Shown here piece by piece: positions 57,301 through 62,000 of a DNA stretch of 62,000 nt. Within the stretch, counting starts at the first letter, position 1. The number at the start of each line of letters is the position of its first letter. The DNA is from Phoronis australis. Its lineage: Eukaryota > Phoronida > Phoronidae. The notes beneath the pieces are model-generated. The model did not search any database. It was not told the DNA's origin and was given only the letters and a program-made list of their open reading frames with translations. The stretch spans positions 1-62,000 of the forward strand of contig NMRA01000037.1 of assembly GCA_002633005.1 (NCBI GenBank), in the 5' to 3' direction. The position numbers were made by a program, and so were the translations under genes.

Positions 57301-60300
57301 CTCATACCTATGTACCAACAGGAGGTTGTTTTTCTCGATAGACAAAGACTGACTTTATTGATTTAAGAAATCGATTGGGTCACAAAGTTGCTTGGTGATG
57401 ATGAATCATTTCATCTTTCTTTGTTTCAGAAACAATGACTATTAAGTATTAAAGCGTATAAAAATACTATTAGTAGTATATACACCAGTAATGGAATGTT
57501 ACATGTTTTTATAACATTAATAATCATAAGACCAATACCAGCTAAATTTCACGCTCCGACATGATGACGGGAATTTTGATGGCATTCGGCTGTGATCATC
57601 ACGGGGGAAAAGGAATTTTATCCCATCATTTTGGGAATATACTGTACATGTAAAGAAATTCGACACAGTGTCAAATTCGTCTACGGCATTAGAACTTAAC
57701 CCAACGCAGAATGGAGCCACCCACAAACTCACCTCCTGGTCATAGTATCCCTGGTCTTCCATTTCATTCTCCTCCACAGTCCTAACGTGGTTAGCATGAC
57801 CCATTTCACCACGTCCATCATAACTGGACGTGTAACCCGAGTCCTTCTTGACAGTGCCAGGGTCCTCCACATACTGACTCCACTGCTGGTTGTAGTAGTT
57901 ATTGCGATTTTGACGCTCGAAGTCGGCATTGTTGTTGTGCATTCTTGTTGAGTTTGCCTTGTGGATAGGGCCAAGAGGCGGCTGGGGGCTGATAAGCTTT
58001 AGATTTATGTCTACACTGACACGTTGCTGGTCGTCGTTCCATGCAGACACAGGCACTTCAACTCTTTTGGACGTGGTCACAGCTTGGTGGTCCACCTTTT
58101 GAGGGATGGGCTCGATGTGGTGAGGCGGGCGGGCCACTGGCTTCTTTAGGTTGCTATCACTCGCATATTTCTTCAAAGATTTGCCGTAACCAGATGCCTT
58201 TTTTCCAGATGACACCTGCTCCTTGTGTGAAGACAAGCGATGAGCGCGTTCTTTCCATAAGTCCTCAGCACCACTAGTCGTCTTCTCCAACCGCCCAATG
58301 TCGCCAGCTGATGCGGCTTTCATTTTCCTATCCTCCATTTGCAAGGGAGGCTTTTTCACAGTCCTGGTCAATCGACCATTCTCAGACATAGGAGTAGTAA
58401 TCTCCTTTCTCTCCTTGAATCGATCACCATATCCCTTCCTGGGAGTCCCTTCATTTAACACCTTCTTATTGAACTCAACAAAATTTAACCGCGCAGGTCT
58501 CTCCACAAAGGGACTCTTTTTCACAGGCCTCGGAATGTTTTCATCCTGCTTCTCCTGAACTTGGAGCCTGTCTCTAACAGAAGGCCGATTATGAATCCTT
58601 TGCTGCTCACTTCCACGAGCTTTCTCTGACTGTTCTAAATATTCCTCGTCCTGTTCTTCATCTTGATACTGTTGGTCAGAATGATTTCTCCTCAGCTGCT
58701 GCTGTTGCTGTTGTTGCTGCAGCTGCTCCTGTTCCTGCTGATACTCCCTTCTTGCCTGATGCGATGGTGCAGAGCCTTGCTGTAGTTGCTGCTGCGGTTG
58801 TTCAAAGGATTGCTGTTGATAGAACTGCCCAGGCGCCTGATACAATCCATACACTGGCGCATACTGCAAAGATTGATTCATCGGCGGGTGGTATTGATTG
58901 ACAGGGAACTGGGCTGGAGGTTGCCCATAGTAGCCCTGAGGAGGTGCTTGGGGTTGAGGGTAACCACTTCGGCTCATAGGATATTGCTGAAAGTGAGCAT
59001 AACCCATAGGCGGCTGAGGTGGGAAGCCTTGCGGAGGATACTGGTAGTCATAACCAGGATAGTAACTCGTAGCAAAAGGCTGAGGGATGGGCTGGTTGGG
59101 GATCCCGTTTTGAGGCCCATTGAGAAAATATTGCCCAGTTTGATGATCATAGCCTTGAAAGTCCGGTCTCCTCAAATTCTGAGGAGGGTTTTGAGACGAA
59201 GACTTTCCACTATCCCTTTGTTTTGGGCGCCCTCTGTCGCCACTTTGTGGTTGGTAAGCCTCATAGTTCTGCTGGTTATGACTAACTTGTCTATGTTTTG
59301 GCACGTTTTGTTTCCTGCTATTTACAGAGAATTCCAGTGAATCATATTCTTTGTCATCAGTGTCCTCCTCCTCATCTTCACCGTCACCGTACCGCTCATG
59401 TTGTTCTTGATCACTCATAGTGAAGCCTACATCATCAGCTGCATGATTCCGAGCCCTCAATGAATCCTCAAGGCTTTCATACGATGTACGGTTTTGTTGT
59501 TCATTGCCCCGTCTTTGATTTAAATCACTTTTCCTCCTCTCAAATTCAACTTGAGCCTCGTACGAGTTTTTACCAGGCTCTCCTTGGTTGCTGTCTTGAC
59601 TACCTGCCAATCCTTCTTGTTCACTATAGTGCTTATTCATGTCCTCATAACGTTCATAGTCATTCTCTCCATCCTGCGGAGCACTGTCGTCTACAGGATC
59701 CGACCAATCAGGTTCATTGTTTCTACTACGCTGATTGTATTGTGAATCTAGTGGATTGGGCGGAGGATTCCTCCAATCCAAACTGTCTTTATACGACTCA
59801 CTACTATTTTGCTCTTGCACATTTTGCTCTACATCCAACGAGTCCTCTATTGAATCCCTTGGATTCTCTTCAAGAGAGTCTGTGCTCTCATTCAAATCCA
59901 GTTTTGGAATGTCATACTTCAACTTCAATGCATCGTGTTCCTTCGCTTGTTCTATCCTCGCCTGCAACTGTCTCTGATATTCTTCTTCACGTTTGAGCTC
60001 AATATCGCTCGTTTCTTCAAGACTATCTCGCTCAGGCATACCATAGGACCGCCTAGCTCCACGATTGTCAAACATTTTTCTTCTCTGGGTTTCAAACTCA
60101 GTGTCGTCTTCCAGCTCATCATCAATGTCAGGATTCACAAACTGATATTCATTTTCATCATCTTTAGACATTGACGGTGATTCAACATAAGGTCGATGTT
60201 CGGGCTTTGCCATGTTGATTTCACTCTTTGACTTCTCCACCAGCAATGCCAGGAGCTGTTTATTGTCTGTTTTCGATATAGAGCCTCCTTTCTGTTTCTT

Positions 60301-60396
60301 AGGGATGTAACTACGCTCTATGAAGACAGGTGGCGCTGCTCGGCGGGGTGTTTGACGGGGTGGAGCTGATACTTGCGGGGCGCCATCTCCAGTCAT
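51164..60396 (-). CDS. JHY: JHY (C11orf63-like) homologue, four coding exons, 1104 aa
   Basis: Transcribed leftwards from ATG at 60396. Exons: 60396-57733, 54056-53748, 53339-53202 and 51367-51164. Every junction is GT-AG in phase 0, giving 888+103+46+67 residues and a TGA stop. No enzyme domain or membrane segment is seen. The N-terminal exon is acidic and disordered with a Pro/Gln/Tyr-rich segment (about 400-580). The C-terminus has YTVEDYRKLKLEISLGGLGP (962-981), KRKRQLNYAKQVAIENRP and ALEYSKSVPKPK. These fit the C-terminal region of vertebrate JHY, which I recall as containing an LGGLGP block and ALEYAKTIPKPK. JHY is needed for normal motile cilia of ependyma in mouse. The family call rests on memory of these motifs; the gene structure itself is firm. 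It lies tail to tail with SIK3. Confidence 0.75.
51870..52022. repeat. GGATCC-type short repeat
   Basis: Begins GCAGATCCAGAGGGGGGTCA and ends AATCCTAGATCCGCCACTG, roughly inverted; the middle repeats GACCCCCCTTTTT blocks. The terminal sequence looks familiar from short repeats in invertebrate genomes (memory only). Lies downstream of the last JHY coding exon's acceptor. Confidence 0.6.
52829..53022 (+). repeat. MITE family A, copy 2
   Basis: Left end CTGTTTCATATGAAAAGTGA, then CTTAAGACTTGAGTC; right end CTTCATGAAACAGGCCC. Shorter than copy 1. Lies in a JHY intron. Confidence 0.7.
53202..53339 (-). CDS. JHY: JHY exon 4: charged helix
   Basis: Encodes AEKRKRQLNYAKQVAIENRP, then AQGKVKPVSYVREEVKEDDI and MNRRKV (46 residues). 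A highly charged, probably helical segment. Acceptor GCGTTTCAG, donor GTAAGG, phase 0 at both ends. Too short to show as an open frame with its own start. Confidence 0.9.
53748..54056 (-). CDS. JHY: JHY exon 3: conserved LGGLGP block
   Basis: Encodes 103 residues from SNDEEERYKAY, through a Lys/Glu-rich segment, to KKYTVEDYRKLKLEISLGGL, GPALDEDTWKEK. This is the most recognisable conserved block of the protein. Acceptor TTTCTTTCTTCAG, donor GTACCG, phase 0 at both ends. Confidence 0.9.
54597..55019 (+). repeat. MITE family C (TTAA-type), copy 2
   Basis: Begins TTAAAGACTATCTTGAAT and ends GTTAGGCTTTAA, so TTAA lies at both boundaries. This is consistent with piggyBac- or Kolobok-type target duplication. 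Same internal blocks as copy 1. Lies in the JHY intron between 54057 and 57732. Confidence 0.85.
55086..55304 (-). repeat. MITE family A, copy 3 (inverted)
   Basis: The right end in reverse complement reads GGTCTGTTTCATAAGAAGTC, then ACTGAAGACTTAAGACAG, matching the left end of copies 1 and 2. The other end carries CATTTCATGAAAA. Lies in a JHY intron. Confidence 0.65.
57733..60396 (-). CDS. JHY: JHY first coding exon (residues 1-888)
   Basis: A single 2664-bp exon with no stop. The donor is GAG|GTGAGT after 57733; the frame stays open a further 72 codons to 57517, so a read-through end is possible. It has basic N-terminal residues, many acidic stretches, repeated DSLE/DSLD/DSIE/DSLR motifs at about 124-353, a P/Q/Y-rich low-complexity region at about 400-580 with a short polyQ run near 560-567, and a basic segment at about 600-750. 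The acceptor upstream of the ATG is TTACTTCCAG, so the exon starts at 60412. If the exon ending at 61735 is spliced here, the junction creates an in-frame TGA six codons before the ATG, which supports this start. Confidence 0.9.
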
Positions 60397-60412
60397 GGGA
60401 ACACACCAGTAT

Positions 60413-61734
60413 CTGGAAGTAAAGAATAATTTATATTATCTACATACCAACAATAGAAAATGCATACATGTAGGATGTTTTTATGCATGTACACCGGAAA
60501 TTGTGGAATGTTTACATGAATCAACATCTAACAAACCCTTACCTCATTTATCACAAAACTCACATGAAATAAAACTCACTGGCCTGGTTGTCTTTTGCTT
60601 TTATTTCAATCCTGACATATTCCAACCTAATTCAATGTACCATTAAAAATAATCAACCTTTCAATTAATCATAATTGTCAACAATTCATGATGACAATTA
60701 AGGTATGTTGTTGGCTAATGCACACATACATAAAGTAAGTAAGTAAAGTTGTGAAACGATCTTATGTGTCGGCTTTCAGTGCCATGAAATATAGTATCAC
60801 CTATTGGCCATTTACTAGTTTCGCTGATTCTTTCGTCAACAGTTACTCTTCAACGAGATTGCGTACATGTCACAACAAATTATTGGAATTCATTAGTTTT
60901 TTTCACAACAAATTTTTAGTATTTTAATACCAGAAAACCATCTCTTCATGAGAGATGTCGCAAAAATTTTGGAAATGGCGTGTTCGTGGGTCACGAGCGC
61001 ACTGTTTTTGAGACGATAGGCGGAGAATTAATTACCAACAGAATGACGTTTACTAGATTGTTTTTCATTTTAACAGCTTCAACAGGCAAGGTGATAGTCG
61101 GTTGACTCCCAGACTTTGCATTCATCCCCACCTGTTATTAGCACAACAGGTTGATATATAAGTTTCACAACGAGGTGACGAGCAGAACTTCCCGGGCTGT
61201 GCGAAATTTTGGGGTCTAACGGAATTTAAAACACAGTGGTACTTAGCTGTATTCTGATGGTAGTCTTCATAAAGCTAAATGGCTGGCTACAGTCCAGGAA
61301 AACATTTCCTAAATAACATGATAAACATTTTTGCAGAATAACAAACAAAATTTTACAAAAAAGTGCTGGCCTGGGGTGACTTAGTCAGTCAAGTAGTGCT
61401 TGTTGAAGTGTGTACACTTCCCGGAGTAGGCTGGCAGGCCTACCTACACTCCTGCGTTGTCCCAGACACGGTTCTGAACCGATAATATTCAGTCTCATGC
61501 CGTCAGTCGCCACGTTAGGTAGGCTTTAATCAGCCGCTCGTATAACACTATAATAAATATATTTTAGTACGTAACGGCGACCAGTGACAGTGTCAGTGAT
61601 GCAGATGGGAGTGCGTGAGCATGGACCAGACTTTTCAAATTGTGGGCACCTAATGACAATAAATCCCGATAACCAAAGTAATTTGAACCATTAGTCTCTA
61701 CTTCTTTCAAAACCCACTTACGAATTGTACTTAC
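60413..61734 (-). other. JHY 5' intron (if the candidate first exon is right)
   Basis: Bounded by the donor GTAAGT after 61735 and the acceptor CTTCCAG before 60412. No coding frame is supported within it. Confidence 0.45.
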
Positions 61735-61800
61735 CAGCTTCGTCACGTATTAACAAACAACTGTTTACTTTACTTCTTCGCTTTTTGTCAACATGAAATT
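61735..61800 (-). other. Candidate non-coding first exon of the JHY homologue
   Basis: A strong donor on the minus strand (AAGCTG|GTAAGT) ends an exon at 61735. Splicing it to the acceptor at 60412 gives a 5' UTR with an in-frame TGA before the ATG. The right boundary (transcription start) is a guess. Confidence 0.4.
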
Positions 61801-61844
61801 TTTCAATATGGCAGCAGCTATCCCAGAATCCTCAGTATTTGGCT

Positions 61845-61858
61845 GTTACCATAGAAAT
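61845..61858 (-). promoter_or_regulatory. Candidate RFX X-box upstream of the JHY homologue
   Basis: GTTACCATAGAAAT on the plus strand resembles the RFX X-box consensus GTTRCCATRGNAAC, with the last base differing. It lies about 110 bp upstream of the candidate first-exon donor, where X-boxes of cilium genes usually sit. Single site, no functional evidence. Confidence 0.4.
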
Positions 61859-62000
61859 GACCTAGATTGTGCAGTAGCTGAAAATTGCGCTTTTTGCCTG
61901 AATACATTAATTAATTTCCATCGTAAAAATTGTAAAACGCTCCATTGCTAAAATTGTGAAAGGCGAACATCATATGTCAGGATTTAGGGTACAACTGCTT

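Larger units (their letters stand above)
54057..57732 (-). other. JHY intron 2
   Basis: AT-rich intron with family A and C MITE copies. Around 57147-57160 is ATAACCATGGTAAC, a half-perfect X-box-like palindrome of uncertain meaning. No other exon is seen. Confidence 0.7.

Noticed and set aside
57517-57732. Last 72 codons of the long minus-strand frame as normal JHY coding sequence
   Set aside because: A strong donor (GAG|GTGAGT) and a matching phase-0 exon with the conserved block show that the main transcript splices at 57733.

Overview
This is a window of animal (metazoan) nuclear DNA: AT-rich, with introns, long non-coding stretches, dispersed short repeats, a GT microsatellite, a 60-base assembly gap and a lone N. 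Both genes I can model are spliced and resemble animal families. The species is not identifiable from what I can see. Retention of a KA1 domain on the kinase, a cilium-related neighbour and the many MITE-like repeats suggest a marine invertebrate, but that is inference.

Layout. Positions 1-25363 contain no coding exon I can support. They are repeat-rich DNA, probably a very large 5' intron or the upstream flank of the kinase gene. Positions 25364-43079 (+) carry 15 coding exons of a salt-inducible kinase of the SIK3 type. The first visible exon begins at the VAIK lysine strand, so the exon with the glycine-rich loop and the start codon is missing and probably lies upstream of the window. Splice phases agree across all 14 introns and give 1150 residues: kinase domain, UBA domain, a long tail with three PKA/14-3-3-type sites, and a C-terminal KA1 domain. 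Positions 43080-51163 lie between two converging genes and hold 3' UTRs and repeats. Positions 51164-60396 (-) carry four coding exons (1104 residues) that I assign to the JHY family (C11orf63; juvenile hydrocephalus, motile cilia). A candidate non-coding first exon ends at 61735, and a candidate RFX X-box lies at 61845-61858.

The repeats are unusually rich. There are two long terminal-inverted-repeat elements of one architecture (22342-24319, 39324-40761) plus a fragment, a four-copy tRNA-derived SINE family, and several MITE families present two or three times. There is also a 76-base hairpin repeat in two copies, a 34-bp minisatellite, a 71-bp minisatellite beside the gap, and a ~730-bp tandem duplication joined by an N.

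The two genes have no evident shared function: one encodes a cytosolic LKB1-class signalling kinase (CRTC/HDAC control), the other a ciliary protein. The most unusual biology here is the KA1 domain on a SIK3-like kinase, the Trp-to-Cys change in its activation loop, and the transposons with direct-repeat subterminal arrays. I found no wholly new gene system.
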